Source of the DNA: Faecalibacter rhinopitheci
Lineage (GTDB): Bacteria; Bacteroidota; Bacteroidia; Flavobacteriales; Weeksellaceae
Length of the DNA: 64,000 bases
Assembly: GCF_015234135.1 (NCBI RefSeq)
Contig: NZ_JADGIK010000002.1
Location: forward strand, 411,824 to 475,823
Reading direction: 5' to 3'
Shown piece after piece: positions 26,337 through 35,154 of the stretch. The position numbers and the translations under genes were made by a program. The notes under the pieces were generated by a model. The model did not search any database, had not been told where the DNA came from, and worked only from the letters and a program-made list of their open reading frames with translations. Numbering within the stretch: the first letter of the stretch is position 1; each line of letters starts with the position of its first letter.

Positions 26337-27092
26337 TTGTATATAAATTCTATCCGTAAAATATGGAATTCTATTGCGAAATCCGATATAGATGAAGAAC
26401 CAAATTTCGAGACAGATTTTGATCATATTATCGAGTTGTTTCATTTTGGCGATTCTTATTATTACATCTTCAATCTACAAAATTCTGTTATTGAATATGT
26501 ACATCCTAAGGTAGAAGAAATAATTGGCGTGAAACCTGAAGATTTTACAACAGAAAAATTTATGGAAATTGTTCATCATGATGATTTACCTCATTTTATG
26601 AACATGGAAAACACAGCGATTAAATTTGCTCTTAATTTTACACCCGAAAAATTAGAAAATTATAAAGTAAGAAGTGATTTTAGAGTAATTCATCAACAAT
26701 CTCAGGAAACAATACGCATCTTAAGACATATTCATCCTTTGCAATTCACAGCAAATAAGGGAGTTTTACTTTGTTTAGGTATTCAGACCGACATTTCTTA
26801 TTTGAAACCTTTTGGCAAGCCTATTTTATCTTTTATTGGACTGAATGGCGCACCTAATTATATTAATATTGAAGTAGAAGAAGTTTTTAAACCAACCAAC
26901 GAAATATTAACTCCGCGAGAAAAAGAAATTCTGAAATTATTGCACAAAGGTGAAAGCAGTAAACAAGTAGCACAGGAATTACATCTCAGCGAAGCTACTG
27001 TTAATACTCATAGTCGAAATATTTTATGCAAAACCCAATGCACTTCAATACAAGAAGTGATTTATAAAGCCATTGAAAATGGTTGGATATAA
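26337..27092 (+). CDS. PAS-LuxR transcriptional regulator
   Basis: A 251-residue DNA-binding regulator: N-terminal PAS-like sensor (about 35-155; FGDSYYYIFNLQNSVIEYV, GVKPEDFTTEKFMEIVHHDD) and a C-terminal LuxR/GerE helix-turn-helix (about 188-251; LTPREKEILKLLHKGESSKQVAQ, LSEATVNTHSRNI). There is no receiver domain. The only start that keeps the conserved N-terminus is TTG at 26337; a TGA lies five codons upstream in frame and the next Met is residue 76, inside the PAS domain. The target genes and ligand are unknown. Its position right after a terminator hairpin is odd (see findings). Confidence 0.8.
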   Translation: MYINSIRKIWNSIAKSDIDEEPNFETDFDHIIELFHFGDSYYYIFNLQNSVIEYVHPKVEEIIGVKPEDFTTEKFMEIVHHDDLPHFMNMENTAIKFALNFTPEKLENYKVRSDFRVIHQQSQETIRILRHIHPLQFTANKGVLLCLGIQTDISYLKPFGKPILSFIGLNGAPNYINIEVEEVFKPTNEILTPREKEILKLLHKGESSKQVAQELHLSEATVNTHSRNILCKTQCTSIQEVIYKAIENGWI

Positions 27093-27123
27093 AAAAGGCA
27101 CCTTAGAGAAGGTACCTTTTTAT
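27091..27123. terminator. Bidirectional terminator
   Basis: AAGGCACCTT/AAGGTACCTT stem with one C.A mismatch, A-run and T-run on the two sides, between the LuxR gene and the convergent T9SS cargo gene. Confidence 0.82.
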
Positions 27124-27135
27124 TATGTATAAATT

Positions 27136-29952
27136 TTATTTAATGATAATTTTTTTACTTTCTCTACCTTCCGATGTAATTAGATTTAAATTATAAACAC
27201 CTGTAGAAAAATTAGATAAATTAATTAAAATGTGATTTTTATAAAGGTTTATATCCATCTTAATTTCTCTTCCAAGCATATCATATAAAGAATAACTAAT
27301 TAACTCACCTTTACTAATTTTTACATTCAATTTTCCATTAGTTGGATTTGGATAAACTACAACATTATTCTTTTTTGAAGAAAATTCAGTTGTTGAATTT
27401 TCTGTTGTATTAAGAAAAATAAAATCAACGTTAGAAACAACTAACTCATTACCATAATCTGTTTGAAAAATAGTACTCCCTAAAATTTTATTCAACTCTT
27501 CATTATAAATCATTTCTCCCATGTAATCTATATTGTCATAAAATATATCATCTAATTTAATTGGAATAGGGGAAACCTGATTATTTTCAATCGTAAAATA
27601 TGTGCCAAGTATTACTGAATCATAAGCAGAATTTTGAAATAACAACGGTTTATTGCTAATACATAAGGTATTATTGTTATTAAAATATCCGTGAGTCAAG
27701 GTCATTAAATTTTCATTAGATGTTTTATCCTTTATTCTAACATCACGAAAGTTTAAAGAATAATCTGTATCGCCATATAATAGATAATTTCCACAATCTT
27801 TTAAAACCATCATATCATCTTCTAAATATCCAAAATTTTCTTCAATCAATATTTTAACTCCAGTATGGATATTATAACTATAGTAATTATTATCTTTTGT
27901 ATAATAAATATTATCTTTAGTTAATTTAGTCGTTTTATTTGATTTAACCTTATCTATAAATTCTATTTCAGCGGTGTTTAAATTATAACGATATAATCTT
28001 CTTTCAAACAGAAAGTAATTTTCTGGTTGGTAAGAATAGGTATAATAAACATAATTATCTGTTACTGCTATAATTCCTTCAGTGTTAAAAGAATCTGTTC
28101 GTACAACTTCAGATATCCTATTTAATTTTCTTGTACCTTGCTCACTTCCGTCTGTTACCCACAAATCAAAAAAAACATACGAACCTTCTAAATAATTAGG
28201 TCGTAAAAAGTAAAGTAAATCTCCAATAATAGAGTCATCCGTAGTGGAAAAATAAGTAGAATTAGATCCTGGCGAAAATTCTTTTACAATACGAGTTCCT
28301 TCCCTTGTTCCATCAGAAGTCCAAAGTTCATCCCCTTGATGTGGTGTATTTCCAACAAAATAAAATCTATTTTCACCTTTACCAATAAAATTTCTGAAAC
28401 CACTCACCACACTATGAGGCCCTGCAGTAGTGGTATTAATTTCAATTTCTTGGGTTCCTTCAGGTGTTCCGTCTGAAAACCATAACTCAGATCCAGAATT
28501 TATACCTGGTCTTATTCCTGAAAAATAAAGTTTACCCTTAAACTCTATTCCTTTCATTAAATTACCCAAAGTATTATTATTTAATGAGACATCAAATACT
28601 TTTCTAGTCGTTTCTTCAGTACCTTCTGTTACGTATAAATTATCTGACAATGCTTGATAAAAAACTTTATTACCAACATTGATAAATGCTTTTGGATTTG
28701 TATTTGGTGAATTATTTAAGTCTCCGAAATATTCTATTGAAGATGATACATTATTATACGCAAAAATTTCTGCACCAGTTTTCGGAGTTGTAGCGTGCAA
28801 AATAATTTCATCATTTGAAACACTCAATATTTTTTCAACCTTAATGTTAGAGGTTAACACTTGTCTTTCTCCATTGCTTATGTTATAAACTTCTAAGTTG
28901 TCTCCTTTTATATAATATTGTTTATCACCAAATGAATTATTCTCTAAAAAATTAGTATCATTTAAATAAGATATAAGCTCTAACTGTCCTGTTAAAATAT
29001 CAATTTTCGCTGTCTCATAAGAACCTGTTTGATTAGAAAATATAAACGTGAAAATCGAATTATTATGTGAAATATCTAGAGTTGAATAATAATTTAAAGA
29101 ATAATTACCTAAATCGATTCTAGATATAGTACTATTTGAATTAATTATATACAAGTTGTAATTATATATAAAAAGCGTTGTATCTCCTACTTTTCTTACA
29201 GAACCAAGTGTATAATTAGGTATGGTTGTATTTTGAAAACTATAAGTGTTTAAATCAAATGATTTTACTGTTGTTTGATAATTAACGACTGATTTAAAAT
29301 ATAATTTTGAATCAACAATGTCTAAATTAAAATTTGGAATTTGATTTCCATAATTCATCGTATTTTCAATCGAGAAATTTACGACCTCATTGTTTGTTAA
29401 ATTAGTTATGCTGATTTTATTAACATAAAGCACAATAACTTTATTATTTTCTATTGAGATTCCCATTAATTTAGAATCTGTTTCTAAATTTAATACATCT
29501 TCAAAAGCACCGTTAGAAATTTTAGCTAATCTTGAATTTGTAGTGTCATAAGAATCAGAATATAAAATATAACTTACACTATCATCAACCTTAATAATTT
29601 TATTGAAATAGAAAGAACTTTTTATAGTCTCTACTTGACCATCTTCAGCATACTTTAAAAGTAATTTTCCATCGGTATAATTAAAGAAATGATTTATACC
29701 ATCTGAAATTAATTCTGTATTCCTTAAATTATTGTTTCCTGTATTAACGAACGAATATTGTTTTGTCTGCTTATTTAGCTTTGTTAATTTATTATTGGCA
29801 AAAAACACATAATCTCCAGCTCCCGAAATAAAGTTACTTACCGATGTATCTCCATTTTTGGCGATATCTATTGTCTGAAAATTAAGTTCTTTCTGTGCAA
29901 AAGCTAATGGACTTAGTGCAACTAAATAAAGCGCTAATATTAATCTTTTCAT
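27136..29952 (-). CDS. T9SS cargo protein with ELWxTDGT repeats (paralogue 1)
   Basis: A 938-residue secreted protein: signal peptide at 1-19 (ending PLAFA-Q), a long beta-propeller-like body with repeated (E/D)LW-x-(S/T)DGT-x-x-GT units (ELWFSDGTPEGT, ELWTSDGTREGT, DLWVTDGSEQGT and degenerate copies), and a C-terminal type A sorting domain from about 865 (VVYPNPTNGKLNV ... GVYNLNLITSEG ... KKIIIK). Such tails direct export through the T9SS and surface attachment. Its start codon overlaps the stop of paralogue 2 (TAATG), so the two are co-translated. The repeat proteins are Asn/Tyr/Ile-rich. Function unknown; surface binding is a guess. Confidence 0.85.
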   Translation of the reverse strand: MKRLILALYLVALSPLAFAQKELNFQTIDIAKNGDTSVSNFISGAGDYVFFANNKLTKLNKQTKQYSFVNTGNNNLRNTELISDGINHFFNYTDGKLLLKYAEDGQVETIKSSFYFNKIIKVDDSVSYILYSDSYDTTNSRLAKISNGAFEDVLNLETDSKLMGISIENNKVIVLYVNKISITNLTNNEVVNFSIENTMNYGNQIPNFNLDIVDSKLYFKSVVNYQTTVKSFDLNTYSFQNTTIPNYTLGSVRKVGDTTLFIYNYNLYIINSNSTISRIDLGNYSLNYYSTLDISHNNSIFTFIFSNQTGSYETAKIDILTGQLELISYLNDTNFLENNSFGDKQYYIKGDNLEVYNISNGERQVLTSNIKVEKILSVSNDEIILHATTPKTGAEIFAYNNVSSSIEYFGDLNNSPNTNPKAFINVGNKVFYQALSDNLYVTEGTEETTRKVFDVSLNNNTLGNLMKGIEFKGKLYFSGIRPGINSGSELWFSDGTPEGTQEIEINTTTAGPHSVVSGFRNFIGKGENRFYFVGNTPHQGDELWTSDGTREGTRIVKEFSPGSNSTYFSTTDDSIIGDLLYFLRPNYLEGSYVFFDLWVTDGSEQGTRKLNRISEVVRTDSFNTEGIIAVTDNYVYYTYSYQPENYFLFERRLYRYNLNTAEIEFIDKVKSNKTTKLTKDNIYYTKDNNYYSYNIHTGVKILIEENFGYLEDDMMVLKDCGNYLLYGDTDYSLNFRDVRIKDKTSNENLMTLTHGYFNNNNTLCISNKPLLFQNSAYDSVILGTYFTIENNQVSPIPIKLDDIFYDNIDYMGEMIYNEELNKILGSTIFQTDYGNELVVSNVDFIFLNTTENSTTEFSSKKNNVVVYPNPTNGKLNVKISKGELISYSLYDMLGREIKMDINLYKNHILINLSNFSTGVYNLNLITSEGRESKKIIIK

Positions 29953-32798
29953 TATTTTTTTATTAATTTCCTAGAGTAGCTAGATGAATTAGTTGTTATG
30001 TTTAGGAAATAAATTCCCTTTTTTAGTTGAGATAAATCTAATTCAGAAAAATTATTATGCGAATTAATGTTTTGTTTCAAAATTGTTTGCCCAGTAACAT
30101 TCACAATTTTGATTTCTTTAATTTGTTCTTCTTTATTGACAATAATTTTAATCTTTCCAGTAGTAGGATTTGGATATACTTTTACTTCCCCTTTTTTGCT
30201 CAAATTTAAATTAATATCAAAATTTTGATCCGATAGAGTGGTTAAATTAAATGCATTATAATCTACAACAAATACCTCTTTACCTGCGTAATAATGTGAA
30301 ATGGTTAGATATAATTTATCTTCCATAACCTCCATATTAGTCGTATAATCATAATTTACCCACATGTTTGGTAAATCATCAAATTCAAAATCAAATATTT
30401 TTTTTATCCCATTATCTATCACTGATAATTGATTTCCGTAATAATTTTCCATGAAAAATAATTTATCATTAAAGCATTTCATTGGACTTGAACTTCGGAT
30501 ATAAGAATGATCCATATATCCTACAGACCTTGTCCCTGCTGCTGTACCGTCAGTTTCATATAAATTATAATCTTTAAAACTGATAAAATACATTTTGTCA
30601 TTGCATTGCTTATATAAAAATACCCTATTACCATCTCCTTGAATATTTAATTTTTCGTGAGTAACTCCATCACTTGTCCATAAATCATAATGCTCAGTGC
30701 TTCCCACAGCTTTTAAATAATAAAACTTATTGTTATGTATTGGCTGATTATCTATATTAAGAAACGGAGTTTCGGTATACATGACTCCAAACACAGTTCC
30801 GTCCGTAACGTAAGTCATTGTAGTACCATCATACAAATAATACCCATTATCATAATTAACCAGAAGTTTATCATTCAACTTACCAACTATTATAGCTTGC
30901 TTATTATCATAGCTTTTAACTAAAAATCTAAAAACTGGTTCAACTCTGTTATTAGATAAATTAAGTTTATTAATTTTTCCTTTATTATCCCCCTCTGAAA
31001 CATAATAATATTGACCATCTAACTCAAAAATGCCATTAAACGAATAACCTAATATATCTGGATCAACATTAGCTATTGATTTAACATAATTAAGTGAATT
31101 ATCAGCAGGATCTAAATAATGTAACTGACTATTATAGCCCTCGGATAGAGTATTGGATACAAAATATAATTTATTATTAAAAACATATGGATTAATAAAT
31201 GAAAATCTTGGAGCTGTATAGATAATTTCAAAATCTTTTGTTTTTTCATTTAATTTTGAAAAATGGAATTGATAATTTCCTTCAGTAAATAATATAACAT
31301 CATTGTTCACCTGAAAAAATGAATGAATAACGTAATTATAATTACTTTCAGGACTGGTATATTTTACACTTTCTCCAGTTGTAGAAATACTATAGACATT
31401 ATTTTCAACGCCTTTAAAAAATAAACGATCATTTAATTTCTTAATTTTTTCTACATTTCCTGAACCTCTATAATTAATATTTTTTACGAGTTCTGTTATA
31501 TTCGTATCTTCATTATATTTCCAAAGTTCATCTCCATTTATTTCATCACTTTTTCTAAAATATAACTCACCCTTAAAGGTGATGAGATCTCCAGAATTAA
31601 CACCTCCTATCTCATCCACTATCCCAGAAGATGCTGTGGTCCCATCGCTTCTAAAAATTCGGAAAGATTGATAGTTATCCAAAACACTAAAATAAAAATT
31701 ATCATCTGTAAAATAGAAATCACTAACAATAGTATTATCTGTAGAGGCATGAAGCACAAATCCAGAATTTCCATATTTATAAATTCTACCTCTATTATTA
31801 TTATTTTGAACAACTACATACCATTCACCTTTAAACTTAAATAAATTTCTAAAATTTAAATACTGATTAGTAATTTCATTTCCATCAATAGTAATCGTTT
31901 CAAATAAGTTATTTGATTTGTTATACTTATAAACTTTAGATTGCTCATTCGACCAGTTTATACTTTTTGCTTCGATAAAAAGTACATCATTATCTAATAC
32001 GAGAAATTTAGTAAAAGGAAGTGAATTGTTATCTACAAAAGCAAAATTTTCATTGCAATTTCCATTTTCACAAGTCAATATCTTACCTGTATTGTATGTA
32101 TTAGAAATGTTATAAAACCATTTGTTGTTCACTTTTACAAAATCATTAATTGTAAGATTATCAAAATTGGTAATTTGAACTAAATTTTGGTTTGTATCTA
32201 TTTTATAATGAAAATCCTTACTATTAATAGTCATAATAAAATGAAGTTCGTTAGCTATAACTTTTAAAGAACTAAAGTTTGAGAAGATAGCATTATCTGT
32301 GACAGACACTTTTTTTGTACCTAAAACAGTACCATCCGTCTCATATAAAAAATATTCATATCCATTATTTCTTACCAGGAAATACAATTTATTTCCCCAT
32401 TTCACATAATCTTGATCATTAAAATAAAATGCTCCTAAATCAATTGTATTAGATTGTGTCCCATCAGTGATAAACACTTGGTGCGTATAATTCTTTGTTC
32501 CGGATAATATAAATCTATTCTCATCAAATTGAATTACCTTAGAATTACCAAAATAAATTGAATGATTTGCGTTGTCTTTATCGACAAATTTTAATTTATC
32601 GTCTTCTATATTATATAACCATCTATAGTCTCGGGATTGATTTGCTGTGAAATGAAGTTTGTTATTAGATATAAAAAAACTACTAATACTAGAACCTTCT
32701 TCTTTAGAAATATCAATTGCATTTAAAACAACTGAATTTTGTTGGCCAAACGAAATACATCCGGCTAATAATAGAGCAAAGTAGATTAATCTTTTCAT
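29952..32798 (-). CDS. T9SS cargo protein with ELWxTDGT repeats (paralogue 2)
   Basis: A 948-residue secreted protein with a signal peptide at about 1-18 (ISFG-Q). The C-terminal sorting domain begins near residue 875 (VKVYPNPTTGKIKII ... GIYFLNITT ... RKLIKK). Repeat units include FLYETDGTVLGT, IFRSDGTTASS, ELWKYNEDT, DLWTSDGV and NLYETDGTAAGT. Organisation and length parallel the next gene downstream, with which it overlaps at TAATG, and the distant gene at 50225. Secretion machinery genes (porK-porN, sprA) are not in this window. A TATATTTG box precedes it on minus at 32823-32830. Confidence 0.85.
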   Translation of the reverse strand: MKRLIYFALLLAGCISFGQQNSVVLNAIDISKEEGSSISSFFISNNKLHFTANQSRDYRWLYNIEDDKLKFVDKDNANHSIYFGNSKVIQFDENRFILSGTKNYTHQVFITDGTQSNTIDLGAFYFNDQDYVKWGNKLYFLVRNNGYEYFLYETDGTVLGTKKVSVTDNAIFSNFSSLKVIANELHFIMTINSKDFHYKIDTNQNLVQITNFDNLTINDFVKVNNKWFYNISNTYNTGKILTCENGNCNENFAFVDNNSLPFTKFLVLDNDVLFIEAKSINWSNEQSKVYKYNKSNNLFETITIDGNEITNQYLNFRNLFKFKGEWYVVVQNNNNRGRIYKYGNSGFVLHASTDNTIVSDFYFTDDNFYFSVLDNYQSFRIFRSDGTTASSGIVDEIGGVNSGDLITFKGELYFRKSDEINGDELWKYNEDTNITELVKNINYRGSGNVEKIKKLNDRLFFKGVENNVYSISTTGESVKYTSPESNYNYVIHSFFQVNNDVILFTEGNYQFHFSKLNEKTKDFEIIYTAPRFSFINPYVFNNKLYFVSNTLSEGYNSQLHYLDPADNSLNYVKSIANVDPDILGYSFNGIFELDGQYYYVSEGDNKGKINKLNLSNNRVEPVFRFLVKSYDNKQAIIVGKLNDKLLVNYDNGYYLYDGTTMTYVTDGTVFGVMYTETPFLNIDNQPIHNNKFYYLKAVGSTEHYDLWTSDGVTHEKLNIQGDGNRVFLYKQCNDKMYFISFKDYNLYETDGTAAGTRSVGYMDHSYIRSSSPMKCFNDKLFFMENYYGNQLSVIDNGIKKIFDFEFDDLPNMWVNYDYTTNMEVMEDKLYLTISHYYAGKEVFVVDYNAFNLTTLSDQNFDINLNLSKKGEVKVYPNPTTGKIKIIVNKEEQIKEIKIVNVTGQTILKQNINSHNNFSELDLSQLKKGIYFLNITTNSSSYSRKLIKK

Positions 32799-32822
32799 GC
32801 TATGTTTATTGTGTTAACTAAA

Positions 32823-32830
32823 CAAATATA
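32823..32830 (-). promoter_or_regulatory. Candidate -7 element of the T9SS pair
   Basis: TATATTTG on minus fits TAnnTTTG, 24 bases upstream of the ATG at 32798. Confidence 0.42.
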
Positions 32831-32874
32831 TCACTTTTAATTATTTATATTTAAACACCACTATTTATAAACGC

Positions 32875-32904
32875 AAAAAGCACCTCTATTGAGGTGCTTT
32901 TTTA
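32875..32904 (-). terminator. Terminator of the reductase gene
   Basis: AAAAAGCACCTC/GAGGTGCTTTTT stem with a 4-base loop; near-symmetric flanks. It ends the reductase transcript on minus before the T9SS pair. Confidence 0.88.
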
Positions 32905-32922
32905 TTTTGAGCTACTATTTAA

Positions 32923-33975
32923 TTAATCAATCGCTTTTACTACTGCTTTTTCAGCTTCTTTACGTGTTCCATCAAAACCATCAACACCTGAAACTGTTGT
33001 ATATTTTAATACAAACTTCTTTCCTGGGTTTAATTTGTTATAAACAGATTGACACATTAAAGTTGCTTCGTGAAATCCACATAAAATTAATTTTAATTTT
33101 CCTGGATATGTATTCACATCTCCAATTGCATAAATCCCTTCAATGTTAGTTTGATAATCTAATGCATTATCCACTTTAATCGCATTTTTCTCAATCTCTA
33201 ATCCCCAATTTGCTATAGGTCCTAGTTTTGGTGATAAACCAAATAATGGAATAAAATAATCAGTAGCTAAGTCAAAAGTTTCTCCTTCTTTCTCTACCAC
33301 AATTGCTTCTACATGTCCATCACCTTTAATCCCAACAACCTCTGCTGGCGTTACTAAATTGATTTTTCCTTGTTTTTTTAATTCAATCACTTTATCCACA
33401 GAATCTAATGCTCCACGGAACTCGTTACGACGGTGGATTAAAGTCACTTCAGCAGCAACTTCTGCTAAGAAAATTGACCAATCTAATGCTGAATCTCCTC
33501 CTCCTGCAATAACAATTTTTTTGTCTCGGAATTGTTCAGGATTTTTCACAAAGTATTCTACTCCTTTTTCTTCATAAGAAGCAATATTCTCAATAAGCGG
33601 CTTACGAGGTTCAAAAGATCCTAACCCACCAGCAATAGCTACAGCTTTACCATGAACTTGGGTACCCTTATTCGTTGTTACGATAAAAGTTCCATCTTCT
33701 TGTTTATCTATAGTCATAGCTTGCTCAGCTAAAGTAAATCCTGGTTCAAATTGTTTAATTTGCTCCATTAAATTATCCACTAACTCTCCAGCACCAACTG
33801 AAGGATATCCCGGAATGTCGAAAATAGGTTTTTTTGGATACAACTCTGCTAATTGTCCTCCTGGTTGAGGCAAAGCATCAATAATATGACATCTTAATTT
33901 TAATAAACCTGCTTCGAACACAGCGAATAACCCTGTTGGTCCAGCACCGATAATAATTATATCTGTTTGAATCAT
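32923..33975 (-). CDS. Thioredoxin-reductase-like ferredoxin/flavodoxin--NADP+ reductase
   Basis: A 350-residue FAD/NADP flavoprotein. The FAD site is GAGPTGLFAVFEAGLL at about 10-25; the NADPH site is VIAGGGDSALDW near 154-165; the second FAD motif is GIYAIGDVNTYPGKLKLI near 288-305. There is no CxxC redox pair, so it is not thioredoxin reductase but the TrxR-like ferredoxin-NADP reductase class, with the usual C-terminal extension. It may reduce the 2Fe-2S ferredoxin encoded at 23353; this is inference. TAAATTTG at 34015-34022 on minus is a probable -7 box. Single-gene unit. Confidence 0.88.
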   Translation of the reverse strand: MIQTDIIIIGAGPTGLFAVFEAGLLKLRCHIIDALPQPGGQLAELYPKKPIFDIPGYPSVGAGELVDNLMEQIKQFEPGFTLAEQAMTIDKQEDGTFIVTTNKGTQVHGKAVAIAGGLGSFEPRKPLIENIASYEEKGVEYFVKNPEQFRDKKIVIAGGGDSALDWSIFLAEVAAEVTLIHRRNEFRGALDSVDKVIELKKQGKINLVTPAEVVGIKGDGHVEAIVVEKEGETFDLATDYFIPLFGLSPKLGPIANWGLEIEKNAIKVDNALDYQTNIEGIYAIGDVNTYPGKLKLILCGFHEATLMCQSVYNKLNPGKKFVLKYTTVSGVDGFDGTRKEAEKAVVKAID

Positions 33976-34014
33976 TTTGTTTAAAACTTATTTAGAATAT
34001 TACTAAATTGATTG

Positions 34015-34022
34015 CAAATTTA
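34015..34022 (-). promoter_or_regulatory. Candidate -7 element of the reductase gene
   Basis: TAAATTTG on minus fits TAnnTTTG, 39 bases upstream of the start at 33975. Confidence 0.4.
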
Positions 34023-34076
34023 GTGAAATTGAACTATTTAAATGATGATTATCGTCAGAAGACTGTTAATATTTCA

Positions 34077-34111
34077 TCAAAAAAAAAGCAGATTCATTAT
34101 GAATCTGCTTT
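34077..34111 (-). terminator. Terminator of the tRNA-Met gene
   Basis: GCAGATTCA/TGAATCTGC 9-bp stem with a 3-base loop followed on minus by a long T-run, immediately 3' of the tRNA. Confidence 0.85.
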
Positions 34112-34118
34112 GAGTTTG

Positions 34119-34192
34119 TAGCGAAGAGCAGAATCGAACTGCCGACCTCAGGGTTATGAATCCTGCGCTCTAACCATCTGAGCTACCTCGCC
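34119..34192 (-). tRNA. tRNA-Met (anticodon CAT)
   Basis: The minus strand reads GGCGAGGTAGCTCAGATGGT onward and folds as a cloverleaf: acceptor GGCGAGG/CTTCGCT (two G-U pairs), D-arm AGCTCAGATGGTTAGAGC, anticodon loop TTCATAA, T-arm GGCAG-TTCGATT-CTGCT and discriminator A; CCA is not encoded. The CAT anticodon and D-arm fit elongator tRNA-Met. A lysidine-modified tRNA-Ile would show the same anticodon and cannot be fully excluded. It has its own promoter and terminator. Confidence 0.93.
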
Positions 34193-34211
34193 TTGTTTGT
34201 TTTTATTGGTG

Positions 34212-34244
34212 CAAATATAAGGGCATAATTCGGACTATACCAAA
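34212..34244 (-). promoter_or_regulatory. Promoter of tRNA-Met
   Basis: On minus, TTTG (34244-34241), a 21-base spacer and TATATTTG (34219-34212) fit the Bacteroidota vegetative promoter, 19 bases before the tRNA 5' end. Confidence 0.6.
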
Positions 34245-34327
34245 TGTTTTTTCAAATATTTTTTACATTTTTTGGCTTAAATAAGCTAATTAATTGATGT
34301 TCATTAAAATAAATTTTAAAATAATTT

Positions 34328-34519
34328 TTATTTCTTTTCGCCTCGTATGAAACTTATGATCATTTTACCAAGTTTCAATCCTAAAATCACGATCGAAATG
34401 AAAAGTATCAATTCAAAAAATAGTAAAAAATAGACTTCTTTCGATGAATTTTCTAATTCAGAAGATTGATTAAATCCTTCAAAAATCAATTTCAACATCA
34501 AAAAAATAAGAGAAAACAT
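34328..34519 (-). CDS. Small membrane protein, unknown; possibly 5'-frameshifted
   Basis: A 63-residue frame with two hydrophobic segments and a basic C-terminus (FIRGEKK). No family recognised. Upstream, an ATG-ATG start at 34590 in another frame (MMDNYYLSIDGKK) would join this frame if the A-run at 34552-34558 (minus strand) had one more base, which would give a roughly 87-residue protein. The rest of 34193-34651 holds only the tRNA promoter and the promoter of the next gene. Confidence 0.4.
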   Translation of the reverse strand: MFSLIFLMLKLIFEGFNQSSELENSSKEVYFLLFFELILFISIVILGLKLGKMIISFIRGEKK

Positions 34520-34620
34520 TAAAGCGATAATCTCAAAAGCGAGTTTAATTATTTTTTTCCATCTATAGAAAGATAATAATTATCCATCATAAAATAGTAT
34601 CTCTACATCATCATATCCCT

Positions 34621-34628
34621 TAAATTTG
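34621..34628 (+). promoter_or_regulatory. Candidate -7 element of the haem-binding protein gene
   Basis: TAAATTTG fits TAnnTTTG, 23 bases upstream of the ATG at 34652. Confidence 0.42.
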
Positions 34629-34651
34629 CAACTCCTAAAATCGAGGAAAGA

Positions 34652-35119
34652 ATGAAGAAGATTTTAATTGTAATTTTTGGAGTATTTATTTTGATGCAAT
34701 TGATTCGAATTGATCGAAGCCATCTAACTATTGATAAAGGAAAAGATTTTGCATCGAATGAAATAATTCCTACCGATGTAAGAGCGATTGTAAAACGTTC
34801 GTGCTACGATTGCCATTCGTTCGAAACAAATTATCCTTGGTACGCGAATGTCTCTCCTGTTTCTTGGTGGATTAAAGGCCACATTAATGAGGGAAGAAAG
34901 TTTATTAATTTCTCTATTTGGGAAACTTATGCAAACGAAGAAAAATCGAGAAAACTATTAAATAGCTTGGCCTATATCAAACCTGATATGATGCCTTTAC
35001 CAAGTTATATTTCCCAACATCCAGAGGCAAAATTATCTGTGGAGGATAAAAAGATTTTAAATGAATGGATGATGGAAGAGGCAAAACGATTAGACCCTAA
35101 TTTAGAAAAAGAAGAATAA
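34652..35119 (+). CDS. Haem-binding domain protein, membrane-anchored
   Basis: A 155-residue protein with an N-terminal hydrophobic anchor or signal (about 3-19) and a c-type haem motif CYDCH at about 51-55, followed by the family stretch SFETNYPWYANVSPVSWWIKGHINEGR. This is the Haem_bd domain found widely in Bacteroidota. It is probably periplasmic with one covalently attached haem; the partner is unknown. Single-gene unit ending in a strong bidirectional terminator shared with the ferritin gene. Iron/haem context with the ferritin may be incidental. Confidence 0.82.
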   Translation: MKKILIVIFGVFILMQLIRIDRSHLTIDKGKDFASNEIIPTDVRAIVKRSCYDCHSFETNYPWYANVSPVSWWIKGHINEGRKFINFSIWETYANEEKSRKLLNSLAYIKPDMMPLPSYISQHPEAKLSVEDKKILNEWMMEEAKRLDPNLEKEE

Positions 35120-35122
35120 ATA

Positions 35123-35153
35123 AAAAAACCTCAGAATTTCTGAGGTTTTTTTA
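35123..35153. terminator. Bidirectional terminator
   Basis: AAACCTCAGAA/TTCTGAGGTTT near-perfect stem with A7 and T7 flanks between convergent genes. Confidence 0.88.
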
Positions 35154-35154
35154 T

